This document shows positions 25,023 to 34,732 of a stretch of 64,000 nucleotides of DNA, one piece after another; positions within the stretch are counted from its first letter, which is position 1, and every line of letters begins with the position of its first letter. Source of the stretch: Bacillus sp. OV166 (GTDB lineage Bacteria; Bacillota; Bacilli; Bacillales; Cytobacillaceae); contig NZ_FXWM01000001.1 in assembly GCF_900177675.1 (NCBI RefSeq), positions 1,621,001 to 1,685,000 on the forward strand, in the 5' to 3' direction. The notes beneath the pieces were generated by a model. It was not told the DNA's origin and made no database searches. It saw nothing but the letters and a program-made list of their open reading frames with translations. A program made the position numbers and the translations under genes.

Positions 25023-25970
25023 ATGATAAACCGTTTCGGAATCATACTTTTATGCCTTTTTTTGCTTGGTGCCTGCGGAGCTACAAAACCTACAGGTAAA
25101 ATAAAAAAGGTTGGATTGTTAGTACCCGAAACGGTCAATGACCAAGTATGGGGGACGAAGGGCTTTAAAGGTTTGTTAAAGATACAGTCAAAATTTGATG
25201 TGGATGTGTTTTATAAAGAAGGGATGAATTCAGAAGCAGTTGTCGAACGTGCAGTAGAAGAGTTTGACCAAAAAGGAGTAAATCTAATATTCGGCCATGG
25301 GTCTGAATATGCTGAATACTTTAATAATCTTTCTAAGGATTATCCTGATATTCATTTTATTAGTTTTAATGGTGATGCTAAAAACAAAAACACAACTAGT
25401 CTGAATTTTAAAGCACACGCGATGGGTTTTTTTGGAGGAATGGTAGCTGCACATATGTCAAAAGCACAAAATGTCGGTGTTATAGCTGCATATGAATGGC
25501 AGCCAGAGATTGAGGGCTTCTATCAGGGGGCTTTGGCTGAAAATAAAAACACGAATGTTAGTATAGAATATGTAGGAAATTGGGATGATGAAATAAAAGC
25601 CGTTCAATTAGCAAATGACATGATGGAAAAGGGAATTGATGTGATTTATCCTGCTGGTGACGGGTTTAATGTGCCAGTAATAGAAACGGTAAAGGAACAC
25701 GGCATGTATGTAATCGGTTACGTTTCGGACCAATCTGATTTAGGTGAATCTACGGTATTAACAAGTACCATACAGCAGGTAGACATTTTATATGAAAAGG
25801 TTGCAGATCTATACAATAAAGGGGAACTAAAGACAGGAAACCTTTCCTATGATTTTCAAGACAATGTTATTTCACTTGGTAAATTTAGTCCTTATGTAAA
25901 CAAAGAATTCATTCAGAAGATAAACAATCAAATTGAAGATTATAAAAAAACAGGAAACTTGCCAAAATGA
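25023..25970 (+). CDS. med: Med, BMP-family lipoprotein, positive regulator of comK
   Basis: 315 residues. A lipoprotein signal peptide (LLCLFLLGAC, lipobox Cys at about 19) is followed by a PnrA/BMP-type periplasmic-binding-protein fold: KKVGLLVPETVNDQVWGTKGFKGL, NLIFGHGSEYAEYF, VIYPAGDGFNVPVIE. In B. subtilis Med raises comK expression and is cotranscribed with comZ. AAAGGAG lies nine bases before ATG 25023 and abuts ATG 25014, so the shorter start is preferred. comZ follows after 18 bases. Confidence 0.85.
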   Translation: MINRFGIILLCLFLLGACGATKPTGKIKKVGLLVPETVNDQVWGTKGFKGLLKIQSKFDVDVFYKEGMNSEAVVERAVEEFDQKGVNLIFGHGSEYAEYFNNLSKDYPDIHFISFNGDAKNKNTTSLNFKAHAMGFFGGMVAAHMSKAQNVGVIAAYEWQPEIEGFYQGALAENKNTNVSIEYVGNWDDEIKAVQLANDMMEKGIDVIYPAGDGFNVPVIETVKEHGMYVIGYVSDQSDLGESTVLTSTIQQVDILYEKVADLYNKGELKTGNLSYDFQDNVISLGKFSPYVNKEFIQKINNQIEDYKKTGNLPK

Positions 25971-25988
25971 AAAATTGAAGGAGTACAT

Positions 25989-26180
25989 ATGAACAGTCAA
26001 GATAAAACATTTCAATTTATGCAGATCGCGATGAAATACTTACCAGAAGCAAAGGAACAATTGGACACGGCTGGTGTGGAATTATCAATGGAATTAATCG
26101 AGCCATTCATGAATCTTTTTACAAAGGTCATGCAAGAAGCATATGAACTCGGTCTAGCTGAAGGTCGAAAAGAACTATAA
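25989..26180 (+). CDS. comZ: ComZ, late competence regulator
   Basis: 63 residues, mainly helical and acidic: FQFMQIAMKYLPEAKEQL, then GVELSMELIEPFMNLF and an EAYELGLAEGRKEL tail. The sequence and position after med match ComZ, which in B. subtilis represses comG. GAAGGAGTACAT precedes the ATG. Cotranscribed with med. Confidence 0.85.
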   Translation: MNSQDKTFQFMQIAMKYLPEAKEQLDTAGVELSMELIEPFMNLFTKVMQEAYELGLAEGRKEL

Positions 26181-26185
26181 AGAGG

Positions 26186-26222
26186 AAGTAAGCTCTCGTA
26201 ATAGGGGGCTTATTTATTTTTT
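26186..26222 (+). terminator. Probable terminator after comZ
   Basis: AAGTAAGCT pairs with GGCTTATTT (wobble pairs included) and is followed by a T-rich tract. Imperfect. Confidence 0.5.
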
Positions 26223-26223
26223 T

Positions 26224-26314
26224 TGCTATGTTAAGGATTATTGTTGATTTTACAGCCAAGTTGATTGGAGCGAAGCGCCTGAAGCGTAAATCAACTGCCA
26301 AGTTTAATTGAGCC
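26224..26314 (-). repeat. Dispersed palindromic repeat, family B, copy 2
   Basis: On the minus strand it reads CTTGGCAGTTGATTTACGC, then GCTCCAATCAACTTGGC, AAAATCAACAATAA and CCTTAACATAGC, the same ordered blocks as 51951-52014 and 18624-18694. Contains an extra 13-base segment between the first two blocks. No coding capacity. Confidence 0.6.
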
Positions 26315-26365
26315 ATTTTATTTAATGGAATATACTTTTGCGGAGAGTGAAATAAGAAGAAACAG

Positions 26366-26411
26366 TTGCTTAAAATAGGCTTTATTTGATAAAATTAGTA
26401 CCAAGTCATAA
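26366..26411 (+). promoter_or_regulatory. fabHA-fabF promoter with FapR operator
   Basis: TTGCTT (26366-26371) and TAAAAT (26390-26395) with 18-base spacing. TTAGTAC-CAA-GTCATAA (26395-26411) resembles the FapR palindrome TTAGTAC-N3-GTACTAA with the second half imperfect. The operator starts on the last base of the -10, exactly as at fabI. FapR with malonyl-CoA would control the fatty acid genes. Confidence 0.7.
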
Positions 26412-26469
26412 TAATTGATATTAAACTTTAGGATATAGAGAATCTTGCGAAAAAAAGGAGTTGGAACTT

Positions 26470-27402
26470 GTGAAAGCAGGTATTGTTGGGATTGGCAGGT
26501 ATTTACCAGAGAAAATTGTCACCAATAAGGATTTAGAAAAAATAATGGATACCTCTGATGAATGGATTCGTACGATGACAGGTATCGAAGAAAGAAGAAT
26601 TGCTACCGATGATGTAAATACATCAGATATGGCATTTGAAGCAGCAAAAAAGGCCATTCAAGATGCTGGAATTACCGCTGAAGAAATTGATTTAATTTTG
26701 GTAGCTACAGTTACACCTGATACTCCTTTTCCATCGGTTGCCTGCAGAATTCAAGAAAGGCTGGGAGCAAAAAAGGCGGCAGCGATGGATGTCAGTGCAG
26801 CATGTGCTGGCTTTATGTACGGAATTGTGACAGCGAAACAATTCATTGAAACCGAAGTTTATAAATATGTCTTAGTCGTTGGCGTGGAAAAGCTTTCGAA
26901 AGTTACCGACTGGAGTGACCGCAATACGGCAGTATTGTTTGGGGACGGCGCTGGTGCCACCATTATTGGACCTGTTTCAGAAAATCGCGGAATCCTTTCC
27001 TTTGAGCTTGGGGCAGATGGGACTGGATCAAAACACCTTTACCAGGATGAATATATTATTATGAATGGTAGAGAAGTGTTCAAATTTGCTGTAAGGCAAA
27101 TGGGGGAAAGCTGTATCAATGTTCTCGAAAAAGCAGGTTTAACAAAGGATGATGTTGATTTCCTTATTCCTCATCAAGCCAATATTCGTATTATGGAAGC
27201 ATCTAGACAAAGATTAGATCTGCCAGTCGAAAAAATGTCCAAAACGATTAATAAATATGGTAATACTTCTGCTGCATCGATTCCAATTTCGATTGTGGAA
27301 GATTTAGAAGAGGGAAGAATTAAAGATGATGACCTCATTGTCATGGTTGGCTTCGGCGGAGGCTTAACTTGGGGAGCAATTGCCATTAGATGGGGAAAAT
27401 AA
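26470..27402 (+). CDS. fabHA: Beta-ketoacyl-ACP synthase III
   Basis: 310 residues. Starts fatty acid synthesis by condensing acyl-CoA (branched primers in bacilli) with malonyl-ACP. Catalytic triad C112 (in [12 protein letters not shown]), H235 (IPHQANIR) and N265 (YGNTSAAS). AAAAGGAG ends nine bases before GTG 26470; TTG 26461 would touch it, so the GTG start is chosen, giving [15 protein letters not shown] as in B. subtilis FabHA. Operon with fabF, 61 bases on. FapR operator upstream. Confidence 0.93.
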   Translation: MKAGIVGIGRYLPEKIVTNKDLEKIMDTSDEWIRTMTGIEERRIATDDVNTSDMAFEAAKKAIQDAGITAEEIDLILVATVTPDTPFPSVACRIQERLGAKKAAAMDVSAACAGFMYGIVTAKQFIETEVYKYVLVVGVEKLSKVTDWSDRNTAVLFGDGAGATIIGPVSENRGILSFELGADGTGSKHLYQDEYIIMNGREVFKFAVRQMGESCINVLEKAGLTKDDVDFLIPHQANIRIMEASRQRLDLPVEKMSKTINKYGNTSAASIPISIVEDLEEGRIKDDDLIVMVGFGGGLTWGAIAIRWGK

Positions 27403-27463
27403 AGAGAATTTTTTTGATAAATAACCATACGAAACAAGATACGAAATGAAGGAGATAGATAAC

Positions 27464-28702
27464 ATGGAAAAACGCAGGGTCGTTGTAACAGGCATAGGTG
27501 CAGTAACGCCACTAGGAAATGATGCTGAAACAACATGGAAGCACATATTAGAAGGTAAATCAGGGATTGGGCCATTGACAAGAGTTAATGCAGATGAATA
27601 TCCTGCAAAAGTTGCCGCAGAATCTACTGATTTTGACCCAGAAGCCTTTATGGATAGAAAAGATGCACGCAAAATGGACCGTTTTACACAGTTTGCAGTT
27701 GCATCGGCATTAATGGCAGTAAAAGATGCTAATTTAACAATTAATGAAGATAACTCCCATCGTGTTGGAGTGTGGATTGGTTCTGGCATCGGCGGAATGG
27801 AAACATTTGAACAGCAATACGAAATATTTCAGAAGAGAGGTTACAAGCGTGTAAGCCCATTCTTTGTACCAATGTTGATTCCTGATATGGCAACAGGACA
27901 GGTTTCAATTATACTCGGCGCAAGAGGCTTCAATTCTTGTACAGTAACAGCCTGTGCAACAGGAACTAATTCCATTGGTGATGCCTTTAAAGTAATTCAA
28001 CGCGGCGATGCAGATGCAATGGTGACCGGTGGAGCGGAAGCACCAATCACAAAAATGTCTGTCGCAGGCTTCTGCGCGAATACCGCTCTTTCGACAAATC
28101 CAGACCCGAAAACAGCAAGCAGACCATTCGATAAAAACCGCGATGGCTTTGTTATTGGTGAAGGTGCCGGGATCATTGTTCTGGAGGAACTTGATCATGC
28201 CTTAGCACGTGGTGCTAAAATCTATGCCGAAATTATTGGTTATGGGGCAACTGGTGATGCCTATCATATAACTGCACCAGCACCTGGTGGTGAAGGTGGT
28301 GCCCGTGCAATGAAAATGGCTATTAATGATGGCGGATTAAAACCTGAGGAAATTGATTATGTGAATGCGCACGGGACTAGTACTGAATATAATGACAAGT
28401 TTGAAACCCTTGCGGTTAAGGAAGTATTTGGCGAACATGCATATAAATTAGCAATCAGCTCAACTAAATCTATGACAGGACACCTTCTAGGTGCAGCAGG
28501 TGGTGTAGAAGCGATTTTCACTGTTTTAGCAATAAGAGACAGCATCCTTCCGCCAACTATGAATTATGAAACACCAGACCCTGAATGTGACTTAGATTAT
28601 GTAGTCAATAAAGCACGTTCGAAAGAAATTAAGGCAGCCATGAGTAATTCGCTAGGCTTTGGCGGCCACAACGCAACGATTGTTTTCAAAAAATATGAAT
28701 AA
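27464..28702 (+). CDS. fabF: Beta-ketoacyl-ACP synthase II
   Basis: 412 residues. Elongating condensing enzyme of type II fatty acid synthesis. C164 in [11 protein letters not shown] is the nucleophile; the two catalytic His lie in VNAHGTST and [13 protein letters not shown]-terminal [14 protein letters not shown] is typical. GAAGGAGATAGATAAC precedes ATG 27464; the frame opens earlier but without a start signal. Second gene of the FapR-controlled fabHA-fabF operon, closed by the hairpin at 28706-28746. Confidence 0.95.
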   Translation: MEKRRVVVTGIGAVTPLGNDAETTWKHILEGKSGIGPLTRVNADEYPAKVAAESTDFDPEAFMDRKDARKMDRFTQFAVASALMAVKDANLTINEDNSHRVGVWIGSGIGGMETFEQQYEIFQKRGYKRVSPFFVPMLIPDMATGQVSIILGARGFNSCTVTACATGTNSIGDAFKVIQRGDADAMVTGGAEAPITKMSVAGFCANTALSTNPDPKTASRPFDKNRDGFVIGEGAGIIVLEELDHALARGAKIYAEIIGYGATGDAYHITAPAPGGEGGARAMKMAINDGGLKPEEIDYVNAHGTSTEYNDKFETLAVKEVFGEHAYKLAISSTKSMTGHLLGAAGGVEAIFTVLAIRDSILPPTMNYETPDPECDLDYVVNKARSKEIKAAMSNSLGFGGHNATIVFKKYE

Positions 28703-28705
28703 GAA

Positions 28706-28746
28706 AAAAATTCGGCCGGAGATGATTTCTGGTCGAATTTTTTTTG
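28706..28746 (+). terminator. Terminator after fabF
   Basis: AAAATTCGGCC and GGTCGAATTTT pair over a 13-base loop, then T residues. Confidence 0.82.
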
Positions 28747-28835
28747 AGAAATAATACCTCAGAATTACATGAACCACTTTTGGTTACATTTAATAAACTG
28801 ATCAGAGGGTGAGTGAAGTTAAATGGGGTGAAGTA

Positions 28836-29636
28836 ATGGGAATCATTCGAACAGAGCAATGGTTAGAGGTGGAGATTGACAGACCAGTTAAGATTTGTGA
28901 AAGATTAGAGCCATATTTTAAAAAACAAACCGCAAAGGAAATTTATAATCAATTGATGGATTTTGGGATGTATCGGCCGTCTAGGGCCGCAAGGAACAAT
29001 CTTGTTCAGATGAAGGAACAAAAAGCATGGGATAAAGTAGAGCGTCTATTTAATAAATATAAACATAAATGGAATGGCCCTGACATACCAATTTTTCTCT
29101 TTCCAGTAGCACAGTCAGGAGGTTTTTTTATCAGAGAAGTTAAAAGCAAGGCTGGTGTTTCGTTCCCAGATAAAATGTTTCTTTTTCTCTCTACCTATGA
29201 TGACCCAAAAGAAGTAGAGGCACTTATGATTCATGAATACCACCACGTCTGCCGGCTTAGGTTGTTAGATAAAAAGCTGGAAGACTATACTTTGCTTGAT
29301 TCCATTATCATAGAAGGACTGGCAGAATATGCAGTTTTAAAAAATTGTGGACGGGAATATTTAGCTCCATGGTGCCGTATGTATAAAGAAAAAGAGTTAT
29401 TAAATTTTTGGGAGAAATATTTGAAAGAACAGCTAAACACAAAAAAATTTGAAAAGAAACACGATGAATTACTTTATGGTGGAGGAAGACTGCCAAATCT
29501 ATTAGGTTATGCTGCAGGATATCATTTGGTTGAACATTTTTACAAAAACAATAATTATTCTACAAAACTATCTTTTATAAACCCTGCAATAAAATATCTA
29601 GAATACTATAATAAAACCTTCGAAAAAAGCCAGTAA
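28836..29636 (+). CDS. yjaZ: YjaZ, DUF2268 putative zinc protease
   Basis: 266 residues. DUF2268 domain with the zinc metalloprotease helix HEYHH at 133-137 (HExxH) in ALMIHEYHHVCRL and a downstream Glu candidate in IIEGLAEYAV. No signal peptide. Substrate unknown. GGGGTGAAGTA supports ATG 28836 over the upstream GTG 28809. The position between fabF and the app operon is the same as in B. subtilis. Its stop codon lies inside a terminator. Confidence 0.82.
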   Translation: MGIIRTEQWLEVEIDRPVKICERLEPYFKKQTAKEIYNQLMDFGMYRPSRAARNNLVQMKEQKAWDKVERLFNKYKHKWNGPDIPIFLFPVAQSGGFFIREVKSKAGVSFPDKMFLFLSTYDDPKEVEALMIHEYHHVCRLRLLDKKLEDYTLLDSIIIEGLAEYAVLKNCGREYLAPWCRMYKEKELLNFWEKYLKEQLNTKKFEKKHDELLYGGGRLPNLLGYAAGYHLVEHFYKNNNYSTKLSFINPAIKYLEYYNKTFEKSQ

Positions 29637-29651
29637 AATAAGGCTTTTTTT
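29622..29651 (+). terminator. Terminator overlapping the end of yjaZ
   Basis: GAAAAAAGCC and GGCTTTTTTT pair around AGTAAAATAA, which contains the yjaZ stop codon. Confidence 0.75.
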
Positions 29652-29692
29652 AATGGTGAAATAACATATATTAGGAATTGTGCAAAAAAATC

Positions 29693-29721
29693 TTGCAATT
29701 GTAACAATTCTGTAATAGAAT
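29693..29721 (+). promoter_or_regulatory. Sigma-A promoter of the app operon
   Basis: TTGCAA (29693-29698), 17-base spacer, TAGAAT (29716-29721), about 54 bases before appD. Confidence 0.6.
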
Positions 29722-29774
29722 TTTATTGAATATATAGAATAAACTGAATAATTAAAAAAGTTGGAAGGTGTACT

Positions 29775-30800
29775 ATGAGCGCAAAAAAATCGCTGCACAA
29801 AGAGGCACCATTGCTTGAAGTGAAAAATTTACAGACCGCTTTTGATATTGACGGAACTGATTATAATGCAGTAGAAAATGTTTCTTTCCATGTAATGCCA
29901 GGGAAAATTATCGGTATTGTTGGAGAATCTGGTTGTGGTAAGTCTGTTTTGAGCCTTTCCATTATGAAGTTACTACCGAAAGGAAGTGGAAAAATAAAAT
30001 CAGGAGAAGTCATTTTTGATGGACTAAATCTTGAGAAAATGTCCGAATCACAAATCAATAAAATTCGCGGGAAAGACGTCTCCATGATTTTCCAAGAACC
30101 AATGACCTCATTAAATCCAGTCTTTACAATTGGATATCAACTCCAAGAAGTCCTTTTTAACCATACAAAGATTACTAAAAAAGAGGCTCGGTTAAAATCG
30201 ATCGCCTTATTGAAAAGTGTTGGCATCTCTCGGCCAGAAAAACTCGTTGATGAGTATCCGCACCAATTATCAGGCGGGATGAGACAACGCGTCATGATCG
30301 CCATTGCCATTGCTTGTCAACCCAGATTATTAATTGCTGATGAACCAACCACTGCCCTCGATGTTACCGTTCAAGCCCAAATTCTCGAACTTTTAAAAGA
30401 TATACAAACCGTAAATGATATGTCTGTTATTTTGATTACACATGATTTGGGTGTAATTGCTGAAATGTGTGACGAAGTAATGGTGATGTATGCTGGAAGG
30501 ATTGTAGAACGGACCGATGTGGATACACTTTTCCATAATCCTAAACATCCATATACAAGTTTGCTCTTAGGGGCAATCCCGAAAATGGATGGACAAGAAG
30601 AACGGTTAAGTTCGATTAAAGGTATCGTCCCATCGCTTATAAATATGCCGAAAATTGGCTGCCGTTTTGCCCATCGATGTCCAAACTCCATGCCTGAATG
30701 CACTAAAATTACCCCTTTGCTTGAAGATGTTGAACAAGGCCATGAGGTTGCCTGTTTGCTCTTTGAAACTAGCAAGCCAAGAGAAGGGGTGAAAAAATGA
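29775..30800 (+). CDS. appD: Oligopeptide ABC transporter ATPase AppD
   Basis: 341 residues. Cytoplasmic ATPase of a peptide importer. Walker A GESGCGKS, Q-loop FQEPMTSLNP, signature LSGGMRQR, Walker B LLIADEPTTALD, His-loop THDLG, and the C-terminal oligopeptide-transporter extension with Cys (CRFAHRCP...C...C) that may bind an Fe-S or metal centre. First gene of appDFABC, the B. subtilis order; appF overlaps by four bases (ATGA). GGAAGGTGTACT precedes the ATG. Confidence 0.92.
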   Translation: MSAKKSLHKEAPLLEVKNLQTAFDIDGTDYNAVENVSFHVMPGKIIGIVGESGCGKSVLSLSIMKLLPKGSGKIKSGEVIFDGLNLEKMSESQINKIRGKDVSMIFQEPMTSLNPVFTIGYQLQEVLFNHTKITKKEARLKSIALLKSVGISRPEKLVDEYPHQLSGGMRQRVMIAIAIACQPRLLIADEPTTALDVTVQAQILELLKDIQTVNDMSVILITHDLGVIAEMCDEVMVMYAGRIVERTDVDTLFHNPKHPYTSLLLGAIPKMDGQEERLSSIKGIVPSLINMPKIGCRFAHRCPNSMPECTKITPLLEDVEQGHEVACLLFETSKPREGVKK

Positions 30801-31807
30801 GTACCATTTATATACATAAAAAGGAACCCCATTCTTCCTCTCAATCTGAAAATCTATTAGAGATTAAAAATCTTAAAACCTATTATCCAGTCAAAGGTGG
30901 GTTCTTCAAGCGCACTATTGGAAATGTAAAAGCGGTAGATAATATCTCTTTTGAGATAAAAAAAGGAGAAACTCTTGGACTAGTAGGTGAATCCGGATGT
31001 GGAAAATCTACGGCAGGGAGAACCATTCTTCGTTTACTTAAACCAACGGGGGGACAAATTCTCTTTAATGGAAAAGACATTACCAAAGTAACTGGTAAAT
31101 CACTTCGAGAGATTCGAAAAGATATGCAGATGGTCTTTCAGGACCCCTATGCTTCCTTGAATCCCATGCAAATGGTTGGAGATATAATTGCAGAGCCCAT
31201 TTATAATTTTTCAAAAAAAGATAAAGCTGAGTTAAAACGGGAAGTCATGGATTTGTTAGATAAAGTAGGCTTGCCGCCCGATGCCTATTACAAGTATGCC
31301 CATGAATTTTCTGGGGGACAGCGCCAAAGAATTGGAATAGCAAGAGCTCTAGCATTAAAACCCAAATTAATTATTGCCGATGAACCGGTTTCAGCACTAG
31401 ACGTATCAGTCCAATCACAGGTATTAAACCTGTTAAAGGACTTACAGGAAGAATTTGATCTTACTTTTCTTTTCATTGCGCATGACTTAAGTGTTGTTAA
31501 ACACATGAGTGACCGAATAGGTGTTATGTACCTAGGGAATATGGTTGAGGTTTCGGATAAAGACCACCTATACGCTGAACCTCTCCATCCATATACACAG
31601 GCATTAATTTCAGCTATTCCAACTCCAGATCCCAGGGTGAAAAAGGAGCGGGTCATATTAAAAGGTGATGTGCCAAGCCCTATCAATCCTCCTTCTGGAT
31701 GCACATTCCATCCTCGCTGCCCAATGGCAATGGAGGAATGTTCTAAAAGTAAGCCAGTATTAAAGGAGGTGAAGCCCTCTCATCGAGTAGCTTGCCACCT
31801 TTACTAG
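30797..31807 (+). CDS. appF: Oligopeptide ABC transporter ATPase AppF
   Basis: 336 residues. Second ATPase of the App importer: Walker A GESGCGKST, Q-loop FQDPYASLNP, signature FSGGQRQR, Walker B LIIADEPVSALD, then the C-terminal CTFHPRCP...C...C cluster. Start overlaps the appD stop, so translation is coupled. Pairs with AppD to power AppBC. Confidence 0.92.
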   Translation: MSTIYIHKKEPHSSSQSENLLEIKNLKTYYPVKGGFFKRTIGNVKAVDNISFEIKKGETLGLVGESGCGKSTAGRTILRLLKPTGGQILFNGKDITKVTGKSLREIRKDMQMVFQDPYASLNPMQMVGDIIAEPIYNFSKKDKAELKREVMDLLDKVGLPPDAYYKYAHEFSGGQRQRIGIARALALKPKLIIADEPVSALDVSVQSQVLNLLKDLQEEFDLTFLFIAHDLSVVKHMSDRIGVMYLGNMVEVSDKDHLYAEPLHPYTQALISAIPTPDPRVKKERVILKGDVPSPINPPSGCTFHPRCPMAMEECSKSKPVLKEVKPSHRVACHLY

Positions 31808-31819
31808 AAAAGTGAAAGT

Positions 31820-31845
31820 GCTTAGGGGCTGGAGCTAGTCATTAG
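31820..31845 (-). repeat. Possible remnant of repeat family A
   Basis: CTTAGGGGCTGGAGCTAG in the appF-appA gap resembles the reverse complement of the 5' end of family A (CTAGCTCCAGCGCCTAG). Too short to be certain. Confidence 0.35.
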
Positions 31846-31882
31846 CAAAAGGAAAAATATAAAACAATTAGGGGGGAAACAA

Positions 31883-33598
31883 ATGAAGAAGAGAAGTATG
31901 CTTATGTTAGCAGCATTAATGCTGGTTCTTTCCGCATTTTTAGTAGCTTGCAGCGGCGGTGAAAAAGCGGGTACTAAGAAAAATGAAAATGAAGGTAACA
32001 GTGGCGAAACATCCGAAAAGCCACAGGATGGCGGCACACTTGTATATGCACTGGATTCGGCACCTGAAGGTAAATTTAACTACTCTTTTTATGGTACACA
32101 AACTGATGCATATGTAATTGATTTCTTTGATGAAAACTTAATTGATTATGATGAGAACCTCAAGGCACAACCACATATAGCCTCATGGAAAACAGCAGAC
32201 AATAAAGTGTTTGACTTCGAAATCAAACAAGGTGTTAAATGGCACAACGGGGATGAATTATCAGTTAAGGATTGGGAATTCGCTTTGAAAGTTGTTGCTG
32301 ACAAGGATTATGAAGGTCCGCGCTTTGATAACGTAAGAAACATTATGGGTGCACAAGATTATCATGATGGTAAAACAAAGGAAATCGCTGGTATTAAAGT
32401 AGTCGACGATTACCACATTCAAATTACATTCGATAAGGCCCGTGTAAACAACTTGGATAATCTTTGGACATACCCTATGAACCGTACTGCATTTAAAGGA
32501 ATTGCTGTAAAAGATATGATGGGGTCTGAACAGGTTCGTACAAAGCCAGTTGGTTTAGGACCATTTAAAGTTTCTAAAATTATCCCCGGTGAATCAGTTG
32601 AAATGGAGCGCTTTGATGATTACTTCGGAGGCAAACCGCATATCGAAAAAGTCGTTGTTAAAGTGATCGACCCATCTCTTTCCGTAGGAGAACTTAAAAA
32701 TGGAACGCTTGATATGACTTCTTTCCATCCTAGTATTATTGATCAAGTTAAAGCGCTTGATAATGTAAACGCAGTAACTTATCCTGGCGTAAGCTATTAC
32801 TATGTTGGTTTCAGATTAGGTACTTGGGATGGCAAGAAAAACGTCATGAACGAACCAAAATACCAAGAGAAAAAGCTTCGTGAAGCAATGTATTATGCAA
32901 TCAATCGTGAGGAATGGGTTAAGGCGTTCTTCTTTGGTGTAGGTAAGCCTGTAAACCGTCCAATTCCGACAAACCATTGGATTGCAGCACCTAATGAAGA
33001 TTTAGAGCAATACAAATATGATCCGGAAAAAGCTAAATCACTATTAGATGAAGCAGGCTACAAAGACGTTGATGGCGATGGATTCCGTGAAGATCCAAAC
33101 GGTAAGAAATTCGTTGTAAACTTCAGCCACTATGCAACGGATAACCCAACTTTTGAATCTCGTGCCAAAGCAATGACTCAATATTGGGAAGCTGTTGGAT
33201 TGAAAACTAAATTAACGATGACTGATGTAAATCTTTACTATGAAATGCTTGAAAAAGCGGACAAATCAATGGAAGTATTCTTCGGAGGCTGGTCAACTGG
33301 TGCAGATCCAGATCCAACTCCACTTTGGGGCTCAAAAGCACTTTGGAACTATCCACGCTGGGTAAATGCGGATAGTGATAAATTGTTGGATCAAGCACTT
33401 GATATCAGTGTTGTTGGAACAGATAACGAAAAACGTAAGGATCTATATGTACAATGGCAAAAACTATTCATGCAAGATCTTCCGGCATTACCAATTGCTG
33501 AACTAGAAGAAACAATGGCTGTTAGCAAGCGAGTGCAGGAAGTTAAATTTGACGTATCTGGTATGAACCGTCCAAATGAATGGTGGATAAAACAATAG
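31883..33598 (+). CDS. appA: Oligopeptide-binding lipoprotein AppA
   Basis: 571 residues. Signal peptide with lipobox LVACSGG (Cys about 23), a Gly/Asn/Glu-rich linker, then the family 5 solute-binding fold (DENLIDYDENLKAQPHIA, WHNGDELSVKDWEFALK, LLDEAGYKDVDGDGFRED). Binds oligopeptides outside the membrane for import. The gene is intact, whereas appA of B. subtilis 168 carries a frameshift. GGGGGGAAACAA precedes the ATG. A hairpin separates it from appB. Confidence 0.92.
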   Translation: MKKRSMLMLAALMLVLSAFLVACSGGEKAGTKKNENEGNSGETSEKPQDGGTLVYALDSAPEGKFNYSFYGTQTDAYVIDFFDENLIDYDENLKAQPHIASWKTADNKVFDFEIKQGVKWHNGDELSVKDWEFALKVVADKDYEGPRFDNVRNIMGAQDYHDGKTKEIAGIKVVDDYHIQITFDKARVNNLDNLWTYPMNRTAFKGIAVKDMMGSEQVRTKPVGLGPFKVSKIIPGESVEMERFDDYFGGKPHIEKVVVKVIDPSLSVGELKNGTLDMTSFHPSIIDQVKALDNVNAVTYPGVSYYYVGFRLGTWDGKKNVMNEPKYQEKKLREAMYYAINREEWVKAFFFGVGKPVNRPIPTNHWIAAPNEDLEQYKYDPEKAKSLLDEAGYKDVDGDGFREDPNGKKFVVNFSHYATDNPTFESRAKAMTQYWEAVGLKTKLTMTDVNLYYEMLEKADKSMEVFFGGWSTGADPDPTPLWGSKALWNYPRWVNADSDKLLDQALDISVVGTDNEKRKDLYVQWQKLFMQDLPALPIAELEETMAVSKRVQEVKFDVSGMNRPNEWWIKQ

Positions 33599-33670
33599 AA
33601 CAGTTTTCTAAAAAGTTAATACAATTTGTTTTAAAGGCTTACTAATACTGACAACTCAATTTTGAACTTC

Positions 33671-33700
33671 AAATGGGAGAAGACTTTGCTTCTCCCATTT
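33671..33700 (+). terminator. Hairpin between appA and appB without a T run
   Basis: AAATGGGAGAAG and CTTCTCCCATTT pair perfectly over ACTTTG, with no following T tract. Better read as an mRNA-stabilising or attenuating structure that favours the binding-protein gene than as a full terminator. Confidence 0.6.
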
Positions 33701-33755
33701 GAACACGAGATATACAGCTTGTGGTTACCAAAGCTTATAGACAAGGAGAATGCAC

Positions 33756-34721
33756 ATGTTGAAATATGCATTTCGTAGAATATTGGGAATGATTCCAATG
33801 TTACTCCTTACTTCCATAGTAGTGTTTTCCTTGGCAAAATTAATGCCGGGGGATTCTCTTAGTGGAGAGATTGATCCAAGAAATACAAATCCAGAATACA
33901 TCGCAGAAATGCGTGAGAAATTGGGATACAATGATCCGATGCCTCAGCAGTATTTCCGTTGGATTAGTGGTTTCGTGGAGGGGGATTTTGGGAAATCAAC
34001 ACGATTCAAAATTGCTGTATCTGAGGTTATTGGAGAACGTCTCCCTAACACCATACTATTAGGCCTTTCAGCTATCTTAATAACCTACGTCCTTGCATTT
34101 TTTATGGGTTCATATGCAGGTCGAAAGCCGTATACCTTAATGGATAACCTAATAGGAGGATTAAACTACATAGGCTTGGCCATTCCATCCTTTATTGCAG
34201 GGGTATTCGCCATCTTTTTCTTTTCATTTAAGTTAGGCTGGTTTCCATCTAATGGCTCAGTAGACATTGGTGTTACAGATGGAACATTAGAATGGTGGCT
34301 AAGCCGTTTTCACCATGTTTTTTTACCTGCTATCGTACTTGGATTATTAAGTACAGCAAGTTATACGCAATTTTTACGTAACGATATTATTGAAAATAGC
34401 CGTAAAGATTATGTTCGTACTGCTCGTGCAAAAGGGACTCCGGAAAGTAAGATCTACAATGTTCATATTTTAAGAAACTCAATTATCCCACTTATAACCT
34501 TTTTAGGCTTTGATATTGTCGCCATTATTAGTGGTGCTATTATCACCGAGACAATTTTTACATATCCAGGTCTTGGACAATTATTCCTGCAGTCTGTCGG
34601 GACAAGAGATTATCCGGTATTAATGACATTGACCATGTTTTTCTCTTTCTTAACACTTATCGGCAATTTAGTAGCAGATGTATTATATGGTGTTGTAGAT
34701 CCGAGAATTAGGCTAGATTAG
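33756..34721 (+). CDS. appB: Oligopeptide ABC transporter permease AppB
   Basis: 321 residues, six transmembrane helices, with the permease EAA loop (DYVRTARAKGTPESKIYNVH) that docks on the ATPases. C-terminal VADVLYGVVDPRIRLD is characteristic of DppB/OppB permeases. AAGGAG lies seven bases before ATG 33756 and too close to ATG 33750. appC follows after 11 bases. Confidence 0.9.
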   Translation: MLKYAFRRILGMIPMLLLTSIVVFSLAKLMPGDSLSGEIDPRNTNPEYIAEMREKLGYNDPMPQQYFRWISGFVEGDFGKSTRFKIAVSEVIGERLPNTILLGLSAILITYVLAFFMGSYAGRKPYTLMDNLIGGLNYIGLAIPSFIAGVFAIFFFSFKLGWFPSNGSVDIGVTDGTLEWWLSRFHHVFLPAIVLGLLSTASYTQFLRNDIIENSRKDYVRTARAKGTPESKIYNVHILRNSIIPLITFLGFDIVAIISGAIITETIFTYPGLGQLFLQSVGTRDYPVLMTLTMFFSFLTLIGNLVADVLYGVVDPRIRLD

Positions 34722-34732
34722 GGGGAGAAAAA

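Noticed and set aside
24994..25026. Ten-codon frame overlapping the med start through ATGA
   Set aside because: No well-spaced ribosome binding site; the overlap with med could be chance. Not listed as a gene.
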